Shown piece by piece: positions 36,241-47,674 of a stretch of DNA of 64,000 nt. Origin of the DNA: Ptychodera flava. Taxonomy: Eukaryota > Hemichordata > Enteropneusta > Ptychoderidae. Within the stretch, counting starts at the first letter, position 1. Each line of letters opens with the position of its first letter. The stretch spans positions 30,666,462 to 30,730,461 of the forward strand of contig NC_091929.1 of assembly GCF_041260155.1 (NCBI RefSeq). The letters are read 5' to 3'. Under the pieces are notes generated by a model that worked only from the letters and a program-made list of their open reading frames with translations, searched no databases and was not told where the DNA came from. The translations under genes were made by a program, and so were the position numbers.

Positions 36241-36506
36241 CCAGTAATGCTATCATTTCATGATTTTTTTTTCACTATTGTTGTTTCTAATGCCAACCAT
36301 GATTTCTTGTTCTACTCTCCTAAGCATGTTGATATACACAGTGTTCAGCTTGTCAACTCAGCCTGTACGTGTGTAAACTGTGTTGTTATTGTTGACGAGT
36401 GAATTCTGGTCCGGACTAGAATTCAAATGTAACAGTAAAAATGCATTTTACACATATAGATGCTATGTTGTCAATCTAAATAGTTGGTGTGTCAACATTC
36501 TTTATG
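36241..36506 (+). repeat. Duplicated segment D, empty-site copy
   Basis: Partner of 34188-35145 without the TIR element. The junction reads GTTGATATACACAGTGTTCAGCTTGTC, with only one copy of the 7-bp target. That gives an internal control for the element boundaries. Confidence 0.8.
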
Positions 36507-36681
36507 AGCAAAATAAGAGCTCGCCATTTACATTACTGGCTCTTTAATAACCTCGTAAATCAGAAGACCGCTTTAGTGCTATAATTATTATCTACTGCCA
36601 GACATCAGCTGAGGTGATACACAAACTGCAAACATTCAAAGGTCAGGTCAATTACTGAAATTACGTTTTGAAGGTCAGATG

Positions 36682-36687
<6 letters not shown>

Positions 36688-36736
<49 letters not shown>
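36688..36736. repeat. (GA)n microsatellite
   Basis: About 23 GA units followed by a G run and a purine-rich tail. Confidence 0.95.
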
Positions 36737-36742
<6 letters not shown>

Positions 36743-37554
36743 AAGGAAGGAGCGGGAGGGAGGAAATCACAGAGACTGAGGTAGATAGACATTGTCTGAC
36801 TTGGAATGGCTATTAAAGAACTTTTTCGCGGGTGAAAATGATTACTTCTAAGCGTGACATCTTTTCGTAAAACGTTGTCTTGTCATTACTAGTTGCGACT
36901 CAAGATGCAACCCGTGCCAACTACTAGATCAACACGCTGGCGTCGATCAACGTTCATGAGATAGATGGGTCAGAAGGTCAACAACTTTGCACAGTAGCGG
37001 AAAATTTTATAAACAAACCGCGATTTTGTAGCATCAAATGCAGGAGTTTCCAACTTAATACGATGGATTGTTTTACCAGGTGCATTGCTTTGAGATCCGG
37101 GTTTGAGATATTCGATACATTCATATCAAATCTCCAATAGCTTTGATACACAATCTAATGTTATGTGGACTTTAGACATCGGACAGGTGCTTGACATGTT
37201 TGGGTCTTTCATTCTGCTATCCCTGGCGGGAAAATTACTGATTGTTTACATTTCAGAGTTGGCTAGGCGAAAATTTACGGAGTACCGTGATCGCGCATGC
37301 GCTAAAAACTTCTCATACTGCAGTTACTGGGGAGTAACAGGCACATTAAGGTTGTTACCACCGAAAAAGTACCAACCGTCGCTGACTGGTGGGCATGACT
37401 TTGATCTTGGTAGAAATTAAGAATCTAGGCTACCTTTCAGGGTACATCAATATGCCATTGTCATTATGAGGTGCACTGTTTATCCTCTCTTTGACATTTC
37501 TGTGTCATCTCTACGACTGTAACAGGCGGACGTAACACTATCTCTAACTTGCAG
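36737..37554 (+). other. 5' region of the nucleoside transporter gene
   Basis: No upstream coding exon was recognised. The first coding exon is entered through a splice acceptor (CTTGCAG at 37548-37554), so an untranslated exon and the promoter should lie here or further upstream. No TATA box could be assigned with confidence. The open frame at 37103-37420 resembles nothing known. Confidence 0.4.
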
Positions 37555-37557
37555 GAA

Positions 37558-37742
37558 ATGACACACAGCCCAAGCAATGGTGTGGACGGTGACGATGTGA
37601 AAATACAAGTACAAAATGAGATTAACAGCCATTATTCAATAGGAACAAAACTGTACGATGAAGAAAATGAGTCGCCAACAGAAACAAAAACTGGAATTTC
37701 TAAGGTTCGGTCTGTTTGTCTGCCTGTCTGTCTGTCTGTCTA

Positions 37743-37776
<34 letters not shown>

Positions 37777-40700
37777 GTTTTCCAATTCTCTGGTTTAATA
37801 AAAAAAACAGTCTTTTAACCTCAGCTTAGACACAACTTCAGATCGTTGAAGGCCAAACATATTTTTATCTTTCGGATCATTAAAAATCTTGCAATGTTTG
37901 CTTGCCCTTTGTCACAAGCATAGAAAAGAAATACAAATGCAATTTTTATATATTTATATTGATCATATATCACCATGAGGGAATGTGGAGTGTTTACTTA
38001 TCACTGATCATGGTACTACCAATGAAGGCAGTAAAAGAGATATGATCTTGATTGATTGGCAGTTCTACATAACTAATGTAAACAACAAATGTTAATGTGT
38101 ATGGAAATGTAAATATATACGATAACCTGGTTTGTCACGGCAAGGCATGACTATTCGTTAAAGTGTTTTCAATTCCACAGTTAATAAGAAATTCGCATGC
38201 AAATGGATCTTACAATGAAAGCACATAAAGTTTCATCTCACTGAACTCGGCTGAAAATGTATCACATTTACGTTGCATACAAAAGAATATGCTGCCAGAC
38301 TAAGCAGTACATCACAGATGATAGTCAAAACGTCCTCTTCTAAAAATAAAACTCGCAAATGTTCATCCAAAATTACGATGTCATACATGTGATGCTAATC
38401 GTACCGTTACTTTCAGAAAATAGGGGAGTGGATAAACGCATCTTACAGATGGAGTGAACGTCATTCTGACGTCATCAAATTAACAGTGTATGGGACTTTG
38501 GTTTTGTGTTTCTGCGCGTACTTCATCTATGCATGCTGGTATGATTTCAACAACGCCCTCGCGCTGTTCATCTTCACCAGTCTTGCCTTAGCATATTTTA
38601 TATACGCTATCATCCGGGACAGATGTGGCGATGTGATATGGAGAAAGTGCATGGCGCCTTGCGGCGAATGGCTGAGTAAATACTGGTATATTATCAAATG
38701 GTAGGAGCCTAGAATTGTTTTTATTTCACATATTTATTTATTTATTTATTTTTAAATTTACCATTTATTAAGTCATTTATTTAGATATTTGTTTGAGTGT
38801 GTGTTTTTTATTATTTATCAGTTTGTTTACTTAATGTTTATGAATCTTTTCTATTAACCTGGTTAGTTATGATGATTATTTAGTCAATATTTAGATTAAT
38901 AGTTAGCTACATATAGTTAGATATTTTGTTGATAAGTTGCTAGTTATCTAGTATGCTTGTCAGTTTACTTATTTTACCTATTTTTAAATGTAATTATTAG
39001 ATAAACGTTTGATTGTTCTTTCGTTTGTTTTTTTGGTATTGTTTGTTTTTAGGCCTACCTTTATCTGTCTAGTAGTCGCACTGATAGTGTTCCTAGTATA
39101 TCAAGCGAGAGATTACCCTCCTCAGTTGATGTCCGCTGTTGGCGCATGCGTATTTCTCGCCTTTGGGTTTGTCGCCTCAAAGTACCCGGATGAGGTACGT
39201 CAATCATGCCACTTGACCCCTAGCGTTATGATTCAGCAGTTTTTTAAATCGAGGGTCGAGAAATTGTGCCAAGCATTCATTACTGGAAAAAAGAAAAAAA
39301 TCGTTTGTCAAATGACTCAGAATATTAATGAATGCAAAATTTTGTGTACAAGAAAGATTCACGACCAAAATTATGACATCTCCACGTCAAAAATGTGCAC
39401 GCGTCTCGAATTTACCGTGACTGAATAAGCAATACGCGCATGACATTATTGGCCGCTGCCGACAGAAATTCAGCCACATTTTGTCGTTCCCCGCCATTAT
39501 CTAAGTAACAAGTAATTCAATATTTGCAGTCATTCCTCTATGCCTACAGAAATTTTCAAAAGTCTCGTCCAAATGATCGGAACAAAAAATATTATTTTTG
39601 CATATATAAGGATCAAACCTGACGTATTGGCAATACAAAATACAGCAGAAAACATGTTTTAAAAATGAACTATTCTTCCCGCCTTTTCCCCTTGCAGATT
39701 AGTTGGCGAGCGGTGTTTTGGGGCGTTGGTCTTCAGTTTATATTGGCAGTTTTCATCCTTCGTACATATTTTGGATACAAACTATTTGAATGGATCGGTG
39801 ACTTCATGGCAGTCTTTCTGTCGTTTTCCGACCATGGCGCTGAATTTGTCTTCGGGGAGGATTTTAGGGACCACTATTTCGCCTTTGTGGTAAGTATATG
39901 ACCGTGACGACTTCAACAAAAATTACCCATGCTTTTTTGCAAGGGTAATGGCGCCAAACTGCACACAACAAGGCTATAGAGAAGCACACGTGTTGTAATT
40001 ACGCCAGCAGGTTAGTGTAGTTTAGTTACAGATGTTTTCGTGTATGTTTTGCACATACAATATGACGATTCATTATATATATGCGAATACTCACTGACAC
40101 TTCTGTCAATAAAATAAAAAATAAAACCCTCATTTAAAATGTTTTTTTTGTAACTACCGACGCGATTTTGTAATTATTTAGTTGATCCAGTGAAGTAGTA
40201 CTTTTGTCATTCAGAGCTGGCTTTGTATCTGATACACACACAATACAATGTTTCTTGCAACAGAAATTTTCCATTTGCGAATTTTAACTTGTGCATAACT
40301 TCATGTTATTTGTATTAAAGGTAGTATGCCCCTCGATAGTGAAAGACTTAAATTTTTGCTCAAATTTTCCTTAATGAAACTTTCAGCCAATCTCTTACTA
40401 AATCAAGAATAACAATCGGGGGTCACCGTGCAAAGTTTGGTACTAGAGAAACAAATAACCCAAGATTTACCGATATTTAAAATTCAAAATGGCCACCATT
40501 CCTCTGTTAACTCTATGGTGAAAAAATGAAATTTTCGAATTTCGAAAACTCAGCCGGTGAAAAGTTTTCTTACACAAGAACTTTAAAATGAACCCCCACA
40601 ATAGGTATGTTAGAAAAGAATTGTAATTTACAGTTTGAGAGTCCGAATATCTGTCCTCGAGGCGCGTTCTACCTAAGTACTGTCTGGCTTCACACTATAG

Positions 40701-43700
40701 TGACTAAAGAAACAATCGCTCTTTTCGACCGTTTTTGACTTCTAGAAATGTAATACTTGCATAATGTCACACAGTGTACAAAATACAAAATGAATACAGT
40801 ATAGCTGCAAAAGTGTCATTTGCCGAATGCAAACGAATAATTTCGTTTTTATACCTCTAGACAAAATGGATTTTCCTATTCCGACTTACTTATTACAAAA
40901 TAAAAATTGCCACAATGTAAGGGGAAGCTGCTATCCTTGTCTATAGCATAGGCATCGTCAATTAATATTTCATTACAAACTTTATGTGACAGTGTATGTT
41001 CAGTCATACACAGGGACACTTGTGGACGCGGAACTGTTTTTTTCGGTAAGATATTAAAATTTCCCTGGATGTAAAACCTTGTCTGGATGCAAGCACAGTT
41101 GAGGTTGTGCACTAATTGACCTGTATTTCAGCATGTTTCAAGAAGTCAAACAGGACGAACCACTTTTCATGTCAAACCAAATTCATAAAAAAAACGCTCA
41201 AGAATTCACAATCAAAATGTCATTCCACTTTTGTATTTAGATTTTGCCGGTGATAATTTACTTCGCCAGTTTTATATCCATCGCCTACTATACTGGTTCC
41301 ATGCAATGGGTTATTCTGAAGATTGCTTGGTTGTTTGAAGTTACTATGGCAACGACGGCGTCAGAGTCTGTCAACGCGGCTGGTAATATATTCATAGGAA
41401 TGGTAAGTCAATGCATTGCTACTTCCGGTTCCGGTAGTATGAGCCACGGAAGTGAAAAACTTCAACTTTTGCTCAAGCATTCCCCGTTGAAACTTTCAAC
41501 CATACTCTAACCAAATCAAGAATGAAAACATGCAAAGTTTGCGACTGGAGAAACAAATTACCCGACATTTACCGATATTTGAAATTCAAAATGGCCTCCA
41601 CCCTGTGCTAAATTAAATTTTCGATTTTTGAAAAACCGAGACGGTGAACATGTTACTCTCTGCATGAGCTTCAAAATGAGCTCCTAACCAATCGTTTATC
41701 GTCACATTAAAGAAACACTTGGCGTGCAAAACCTATGTGTGTCATTTCGACACAGAGACAACAATGATTTTACACACGCTCGTTAACTTCTGTGATTGAC
41801 GGATTTAAAGTATAGACGACTCTTCCAGTTTCATACCTTCCGTAGAATAGTAGAGCATGCGTGAATGCCGGCAATTTTGACAGCCTCTGTGTCAACAATA
41901 CTAAAATTGCCAGATATTCGTAGAGGTAAGACGTATTTCAACCATATGTACACATTGATCTTCACAGGACACGTGAACTGTGTAGTATTGGTGGCGCACT
42001 TTTGCGTGGCAATGACGTGTTAAAATGACCGATCAGTGCTACGCTAAAATAAGTGATCGGAATTCTTTAAAGGCAGAGCCCTCAGAAGCCTTAACTTTTC
42101 CATCGCTATCTAACTTGCCTTGATAGGAAATCTAATAACTTATACTTTACCAACTATTGCTATTTCAAATGGTCAATTTCAAAGGGTCACAGTTTGAAAC
42201 GGTCCCTGGTGACATAAGCTTCTACCTCAAATTTTAGAGACGCAGCATTGACCGATACTGTTTGCTCCTTGAAAGTGAAAGACTTAAAATTCTGCTGAAA
42301 TTTACTTTTAGGAATCTCCCAGCCATTCTATTTGAAAATCAAGAATAAAAATTGGGGGTCACCGTGCAAAGTTTGGAACTAGAGACACACATAACCTTAG
42401 ATATCTCCGATATTTGAAATTCAAAATGGCTGCCGTCACTGGGTCAACTCCACTGCGGAGAGAAACAAGATTCCCGATTTTCTAAAAACTGAGACGATAT
42501 TTTTTTGAATACCAAAAGCTTTAAAATGAGCTCCCACAAGTGATAGACTAGAAAAGAAATGGAATTTTAGTTTGAGAGTCAGAATATCTGTTCCCAAAGC
42601 GCATTCTACCTTAAACACCAGTGATAGCGTATGAATGTACTGGATCACAGATGTTGTGTTCAGCTGGATTTGAGCCAGAAAATGCGACTTTTCTACCAGA
42701 AAGCATACACACGCATGAATCATATCAGCAAAAAGTGACGAACTGTCGTTGCAGGTCAAACTGAAAGGGTGGGGCAATTTATTTCCTTCATTTTTTTTCA
42801 GACTGAAGCCCCTCTGCTAATCAAGCCATTTCTCGATCACATGACACTGTCCGAACTCAACGCCGTGATGGTGGGCGGCTTTGCTACCATAGCGGGCAGT
42901 GTCTTGGCGGCGTACATCGCCTTCGGTGTCAGCGCCTCACATCTTGTGTCAGCGTCGGTGATATCAGCTCCCGCTGCCTTGGGCATTGCCAAACTTTTCT
43001 ACCCGGAGACAAGTCGTGCAACAGTGATCAAACGAGAGGAAATCGGGAAAATAATCGGAAATCCGTAAGTTGGAAAATAATTAAATTTTGATCAAAAGGA
43101 AGACATTTCTATTATTGCAGGGACCAGTACGTATGTATTTGTACCATTTTGCCTAAGTCTCAGAGAGTGGGCCAAATAATCTCTGTTTGTCTTTTCTTTG
43201 GTATATCGAGATATTTTGAGTACTTTAAATGTATTAGTGATGACCAAACAAGTAAAGGAGATATGTGTGTTTGAAATTTGCCAAACTATGCCATTTCTAC
43301 TCCGGAAAGCAGAAATTTATCTGGGGCGTGCTTCATGATTGGAGTGACCCCATTGAGCTTGAGTGTTCAGTTAATGCTGAAGCATAAGCGTGCTTCTTTA
43401 TATATACATGGGTTGACCATGGAAGTGTTACAGAGCTGTAATTTGTAGATGTATACTCAAATGGCATTCACTCCAAAAGCAAGTGCATGGCAGACTGGCA
43501 GATGATGTACCTACGGGTATGAGTAAATTGCGGTGTTTTCTTCATCCCACGAGTTGGAAATAATGAGAGAGGTAAAACAATGCAATCAAATGAAAAATAG
43601 CAGAAGAATGCATAAAATGTCTATTAGCATTGTCTTATTGCACACAACTGAAACGCCTTACGGAATTCGCACTGATTTTGAAGGCGTTTAAAATGTCATA

Positions 43701-46598
43701 TTTCGACGATTATGTCAATATCTGTTTAACCAAGTATTACGTCATTAATGTAAGCTAGGCGAAAACATATTTCTACGCATGCCTATATTGTCCTAATTGG
43801 ATAGCACAGGCAGGATAATTAATCCACACATATCTCCACTTTAAATCACAGCCCTGAACGAAACATGATCGAAGCGGCGGCCAATGGGGCCTGTCAGGCT
43901 GTCACTGTTGTTGGATACATCGCCGCCAATCTCATCGCGTTTGTGTCGCTTATTGCTCTGCTGAATGCATTTCTCGGTTGGGTCGGAATGATGGTGGGGA
44001 TACCGAATCTCAGCTTCGAGGTAGGAGGCAAGCCTTTAACGTTGAGGGCGATATCAAACTAAGTTGAAAGGGTGCACGAACGTTAGCCACTGCAGCTTCT
44101 CAGTTTATTCACGCGGTTATAAAACGAAGCGAAAGGGGCAAACTACTATACATGACCGGTCATTGCCAAATGACTTTAATATTGCTAAAATTGAATAGAA
44201 ACATAACGTTTTCCTTGGAAATACCAGTCACGCACACACTAGCACGGTTGATTTGTTAGTTTGTTGAGCCGTATTACTTTCTTGAGCCATAATTTTCGAT
44301 TAAATCAAAAATTATCGTGTTATGATCGAAATAAGGTTATCAAGAGGACCATATGATTTGCAAAATCACAATTGTGATTTGCCGATCACATTCCTCTTTT
44401 TTATATTCGAACACGCCAAATTGAAATAAAAAAAATACAATTGATAATCTCGTCAATACTAGCCCATATTGTGTGTGATTACAATAATGGCGATCATCTG
44501 CGGAACCAAAGTGCATTTTTTTCCACACAACCACAAATTTTCGTTCCCTCCTTCTGTCGGTAGTAGCCTTCTTGTAATTTTAACAACATATAAACAAAAC
44601 TATTAATTTTTCATTTTGAATTTGCAAACTTGGTACCATTGTTTTCACGTTGCCACTAAGAGTTGTCGTGGTGTGTATGATGACGTCATGAAAATCCGAG
44701 TCACGGTCATGATTATGCAAATTGAATGCACTAAAAGAAGGAGCAAAGAATAAATTCTAGGCAAAACGATTCTTTTCTTGAATGTTATTAGTCGACAGAT
44801 TTGCAGTACCCACGCCGCACCAATTAAAACAAAGAGTATACCTAGTACTATAATACCTGCAAATATGACGTTTTAGAAATAATATCAATAAATATAGCTT
44901 CGTTCATTCCGTCAATAGCTTGAGTGACAGTATGTATTTTTTGTTTCAGCTGATTTGTTCCTATGTGTTCATGCCTGTTGCTTTTCTCATCGGAATTGAG
45001 TGGGCCGACTGTCGCTATGTTGCTGGTTTGATTGGCACGAAGTTGTTCATCAACGAGTTCGTGGCGTATGAAAAATTGTCGGAACTGATCACAAACAGGG
45101 AAAACGGTGTCGAACCGTACATGTCGGTGAGTGGCTGTAGTTTTTAATTCAAAGCACATATCGCATGCTGCAATTTAATCACAAAGTCGCTCTACTTGGC
45201 TAGCCCGAAACAAGCCTATTCTTGTGCGCCACCTGTTAGGTACTGCAGGTCTCACGAATCATGAAGTTTGGTTCACCAGTTATACAGAAGTTGATAGCCT
45301 TATTTTAGTACGACAATGAACTGACGTGACAAGAAATAACCAAGCTCCTTTTACTTCCCTTTCTCGTTCAAAGGTCACCGATGTTTTGGACAGTTTTCAT
45401 CTTCGGCAAAAGAGGCCAACCGTTCCCAATGATAGGTTGGAACTTGTCTAAGCTTGGCTTATACACGGTTCACTAAAGAGCTGCATGCAATCCACAGTAT
45501 TGTATGGCGTAATAATAGGGTCGCAGGTTTTTTCTTTCTTGAAATTCAACCGCAATAACAACATTTTTTACTATTTACCTTAACGACCCAACGTAAAGGT
45601 CCGATCAGAAGTCATATCCACGTATATCCTTTGTGGATTTGACAACATCGGGAGTGTTGGAATGATGCTGGGTGGACTCTCAGCCCTGGCACCCGGGAGG
45701 ACGAAGGACTTGGCTTCCATAGCAACGCGAGCTCTGGTCGCTGGAACAGTGACCTGTTTCATGACAGGATGCGTAGCAGGTTGGTATAAGTATCTTGTTA
45801 TTTGAGATATATTTCTCAACGTAGTACATAATTGTTTGCAGTATCCAAATCACACCAGGCAAGGCCTTGCCTTGAATTTGAAAGCTGTTTTAACAATTTT
45901 CTTTCCGTTCAATTTTGTACGTTTGTGAGCATGAGTTAGATAAGTTCCCTTTTCAAACGGAGTTACGGCTAAAACTTTTTGTTTTTATTAGCAAATTAGC
46001 ATGTTTCCCTGATGAGAAGAACCATGTGATGCCCTCATCTCCTAGGTTGCAATGCACATCTGACATACTGACACAAACGACAAACCATTGACCATGAACA
46101 TGTTCACCCCGAGCGAAAAAACAAGAGGAGTGGACCGTGACTATGCAGATTTTACTCCGATTTTTCGTTCAACATTTATCGTCAAACTGAGGTTAATAAA
46201 ACAGCAGCACAATATTTATGCACCGGGTACATCTCGCCAGTAATAATTGTACGACTACATCGCCAAAAAAGATATTTCTGTTGTTTGTATTCATGTTTAG
46301 ATCTTTGTGATACCTTTGTAACTGAATCAAACATGCTGTTCACATTTAAACTTGTCTATATCTCTCTGTTTCTGTCTCTCTCTCACTCTATCGTTCTCCC
46401 TGTCTCTATGTCCCCTCTGTCTCTCTCTTCCTTCCTTCCTCTCTCTGTCTGTTACTGACTGTCTGCCTCCTCCCTGTCCTCTCTCCCTCCCCCTCTTCCT
46501 CCTCAGGTATGCTGTATACGGATTGGGACATAGCCGACCAGTCAAATGAAGGAATAAACACCACTAACTTCGTCGTGTACGGCAGTGTGACGTCATAA
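37558..46598 (+). CDS. SLC28A: Concentrative nucleoside transporter (SLC28/CNT family)
   Basis: Ten coding exons: 37558-37704, 38417-38700, 39053-39194, 39698-39889, 41241-41402, 42802-43064, 43852-44020, 44950-45126, 45599-45779 and 46507-46598. All junctions are GT-AG with phases that join exactly, giving 602 aa (human members 649-691). CNTs are plasma-membrane sodium-driven nucleoside importers. Recognisable blocks in order are [40 protein letters not shown] (310-315), [24 protein letters not shown], the family signature [12 protein letters not shown] (482-493) and [15 protein letters not shown]. Positions 308-309 are Gly-Met and 342-343 Ser-Val, the sites that set purine versus pyrimidine preference in human CNTs. 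The N-terminus (49 aa before the second exon) is acidic and cytosolic-like, and the C-terminus is short. The start is the only ATG in the first exon that keeps frame. Orthology to one particular vertebrate SLC28 is not assigned. Confidence 0.92.
37710..37778. repeat. (TCTG)n microsatellite just inside intron 1 of the CNT gene
   Basis: Fourteen or so TCTG/TCTA units start within a few bases of the donor site at 37705. They are not linked to a CACGTG hairpin, unlike those in elements A and B. Confidence 0.9.
40319..40674 (+). mobile_element. MITE-like repeat M1 in CNT intron 4
   Basis: 356 bp with inverted ends AGGTAGTATGCCCCTCG and, complemented, AGGTAGAACGCGCCTCG. The interior has GGGGGTCACCGTGCAAAGTTTG and AAATTCAAAATGGC. 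It is the most complete of at least four copies in the window and has no coding capacity. Confidence 0.7.
41437..41690 (+). mobile_element. MITE-like repeat M1, partial copy in CNT intron 5
   Basis: Shares GTGAAAAACTTCAACTTTTGCTCAA, the ACATGCAAAGTTTG block and GAAATTCAAAATGGCC with M1 at 40319. Both terminal parts are lost or diverged. Confidence 0.6.
42255..42616 (+). mobile_element. MITE-like repeat M1, second copy in CNT intron 5
   Basis: Aligns over nearly the whole length of 40319-40674. The right end GCGCATTCTACCT is preserved and the left end is degenerate. It sits in the same intron as the partial copy at 41437. Confidence 0.65.
46352..46506 (+). repeat. 150-nt polypyrimidine tract before the last CNT exon
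   Basis: Almost uninterrupted C/T (CTCTCTGTCTCTC type, then CCTCCCTGTCC, CTCCCCCTCTTCCTCCTCAG), running straight into the acceptor at 46505-46506. An expanded simple-sequence tract is acting as, or fused to, the acceptor's pyrimidine tract. Confidence 0.85.
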
Positions 46599-47564
46599 AA
46601 GTACAATGAAAGAAATACAACATTTGAAGATGCAGATGTTTTAAAATAACGTGACATTTTTTATATTGATAAATGTACTAAGATTTTGAAAGTGTAAGCG
46701 CACTTTCTATGTTGAATGTTAATATATATAGAAAAACTAGTGCTGAACTCTTTTTCGTGTTTGTCAGGCTTAACGATTAGATTGCTGGTTGATCACTGCA
46801 AAATGGAATCTAGTATCAGTTCAGCATTTCTTTCATCAGATCAAATATTCACCGTTTCCTTAGAATTTCATCGAGAGCAATGTAACTTGACATCGTCTAG
46901 GTCTGTGTTTTCAGCGAACAAAACTTAACCAAACGAAGCAATACAGTCGCCATTCAATGAAACACTCAGATAAGCAGTAACTTCTACCATAAGGTTTGTC
47001 ACTTGTTTCCAAGATACTTTAAACGATAACATCCGATGTTCAGTGACCAGATGAAGTGACTAAGGTAGTAAAGGGAGGGGGTCGTCGAAAACTGCACCTG
47101 CGTGACTATTTTGTTTGCAAAATAGGTTTCACGCACGATATCTAGATACATCATGTAAACAGAGCTGTAACATTTAAATTGTACGATGTGCATTATGACA
47201 AATATGTTTTAACTTTCACCAATCACCGACAAGCCTTAGATACAGAGTTTGTATTGGTCTTATGTGTCCCATGCGATCTTTGAGCGCAGTTCCGACAACC
47301 CCTCCCTTTAATTTTCGTAAATTAAGAGTCGAGTTTTCACATTGTATTTTGTTTATAATGAGATGCACCGATGAACAAAATATTAGAAAATCAAAGTTTG
47401 CACCAAGAAGCTCGACTGAGTTGTTATCATGGGCAATTGATGTCGGGTATGGTTACTTGTCGTCTCTGAATCGTCAGTGCAGTTTCAATTTAGCGGTAAC
47501 CGTTATGGATTCCTCTCCGCCATTAGAAAAGCGATGGTAAGAAAAAAATGTAGCAATGTCTTAG
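46599..47564. other. Convergent intergenic region, CNT to UNC93-like
   Basis: It holds the 3' UTR of the CNT gene and possibly that of the opposing gene. No AATAAA was assigned for the CNT gene. Short open frames (for example 47262-47540) match nothing recognised. Confidence 0.45.
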
Positions 47565-47570
47565 TTTATT
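47565..47570 (-). promoter_or_regulatory. Candidate polyadenylation signal of the UNC93-like gene
   Basis: AATAAA on the minus strand (TTTATT on plus), about 105 bp past the stop codon at 47675-47677. Confidence 0.5.
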
Positions 47571-47674
47571 GTCATTAAACTGTGGTACATGCAACCAGAA
47601 TCAAACATTGCTCTTAAGAGATGGGTGGAAACTACTCTTGCTCTCACTGAATGGCTGCTCGAATGTTCAGAGGT

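Noticed and set aside
46327-46657. Open frames rich in Ser/Leu or Arg/Glu on both strands
   Set aside because: They are translations of the polypyrimidine tract before the last CNT exon.
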